Assembly (NCBI GenBank): GCA_009839535.1
Contig: VXPN01000351.1
Coordinates: 1 to 6,754 of the forward strand
Origin: Boseongicola sp. SB0662_bin_57
Lineage (GTDB): Bacteria; Pseudomonadota; Alphaproteobacteria; Rhodobacterales; Rhodobacteraceae
Reading direction: 5' to 3'
DNA length: 6,754 nt
The translations under genes were made by a program, and so were the position numbers. Shown here one piece after another: positions 6,236 through 6,754 of this stretch (within the stretch, counting starts at the first letter, position 1; the number at the start of each line of letters is the position of its first letter). A model generated the notes under the pieces. The model did not search any database. It worked only from the letters and a program-made list of their open reading frames with translations, and was not told the DNA's origin.

Positions 6236-6754
6236 TCAGAACGCGATTTGCACCTTCACTGCATGGTTCCGGTCAGAAGCGAGCTGGAACCCGCTTTCCG
6301 AGTCGTCAAGTGCCACGGTATGAGTGATCAGCGGTTTGACATCGATCAGTTTCCTCTGCATCAGTTCGACGCCAGTCAAGAATTCGTCGTGGAAGCGAAA
6401 CGAGCCTCTGAACTGAATTTCCTTTGTTGTCATGGTCTGAACCGGGACCTGCATGTCGCCGCCGAGCCCTAGCTGCACCGCCATCCCGCCAGGACGCAGT
6501 GCCGCGATTCCGCCAGCCAATGCCTGCGCGACACCAGTGCACTCGAAGAGCAAGTCGAAACACCCCTTGCCTGCCTCGTAGTTGGCCATCCGTTCCGGTG
6601 TCTGGCCGACATTGACGGCGCAGTCGACGCCGATCTGGCTGGCCATGCGCAGCGTGAAGTCCGAGAGATCGGTTGCCACGATCTCTGCCGCGCCGGACCG
6701 CCGGGCAACGAGGATGCACAAGAGTCCGATCGGTCCGCAGCCGGTGACAAGCAC
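6236..6754 (-). CDS. idnD: L-idonate 5-dehydrogenase-like zinc-type alcohol dehydrogenase (C-terminal 172 residues, cut by window edge)
   Basis: C-terminal half of a medium-chain dehydrogenase/reductase. The window opens in the Rossmann domain: VLVTGCGPIGLL, then EIVATDLSD with Asp29 (numbered from the edge) at the end of beta-2, which usually favours NAD+ over NADP+. Further on come FDLLFECTGVAQAL, RPGGMAVQLGLGGD, and the block KEIQFRGSFRFHDEFLTGVE (111-130), ending AVKVQIAF. The RGSFRF..EF block and the AKVQ..F end closely resemble E. coli IdnD, which oxidises L-idonate to 5-keto-D-gluconate. The GroES-like domain with the zinc ligands lies outside the window, so zinc binding cannot be checked. 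Family length is about 340-350, so roughly half is shown. Alternatives within the family are sorbitol, xylitol or another polyol dehydrogenase. The gene is convergent with the GlcG-like gene. Confidence 0.85.
   Translation of the reverse strand: MLVTGCGPIGLLCILVARRSGAAEIVATDLSDFTLRMASQIGVDCAVNVGQTPERMANYEAGKGCFDLLFECTGVAQALAGGIAALRPGGMAVQLGLGGDMQVPVQTMTTKEIQFRGSFRFHDEFLTGVELMQRKLIDVKPLITHTVALDDSESGFQLASDRNHAVKVQIAF

Noticed and set aside
1..6754. CRISPR array, tRNA/rRNA genes, riboswitches, retron or other defence system
   Set aside because: No regularly spaced repeats, no cloverleaf-like segments, and no reverse transcriptase, nuclease or helicase motifs were seen in any frame. The only defence-related trace is the hipA remnant.

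Overview
The window is GC-rich with G/C-biased third codon positions. Its genes resemble those of a heterotrophic alphaproteobacterium, probably of the Rhodobacterales type: a short lipoprotein with a GGSDVNW core, Gfo/Idh/MocA dehydrogenases, and an L-idonate-type dehydrogenase. The taxonomic placement is an inference from protein style, not a demonstrated fact.

Layout, left to right. A Gfo/Idh/MocA dehydrogenase resembling inositol 2-dehydrogenase runs leftward off the window edge (start 578). About 700 bp with no recognised gene follows (594-1280). A second, full-length Gfo/Idh/MocA dehydrogenase lies at 1281-2465 on the minus strand, and a small lipoprotein at 2698-3051, also minus. Next comes a debris zone. 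It holds the C-terminal part of a HipA-like toxin kinase (3197-3778, minus), abutted by the decayed 5' part of an IS5-type transposase (3800 to about 4045, plus), and then about 750 bp with no recognisable gene. Sugar-acid genes resume on the right: an SMP-30/gluconolactonase-type lactonase (4803-5702, minus), a divergent GlcG/HbpS (DUF336) protein (5791-6231, plus), and the C-terminal half of an L-idonate 5-dehydrogenase (6236 to the right edge, minus), which converges on it with a 4-bp gap.

The intact genes fit one theme. NAD(P)-dependent sugar or polyol dehydrogenases (two Gfo/Idh/MocA proteins) could make lactones or keto-sugars, the SMP-30 protein could open an aldonolactone, and the idonate dehydrogenase could oxidise the aldonate to a keto-acid. 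This pathway is inferred from families and neighbourhood, and no substrate can be read from the sequence. No transporter or transcription regulator gene lies inside the window.

I do not see a convincing new biological system. The most unusual material is the hipA/IS junction, where the transposase remnant has lost two signature tryptophans to TGA codons, and the two long gene-poor stretches, which probably hold decayed DNA.
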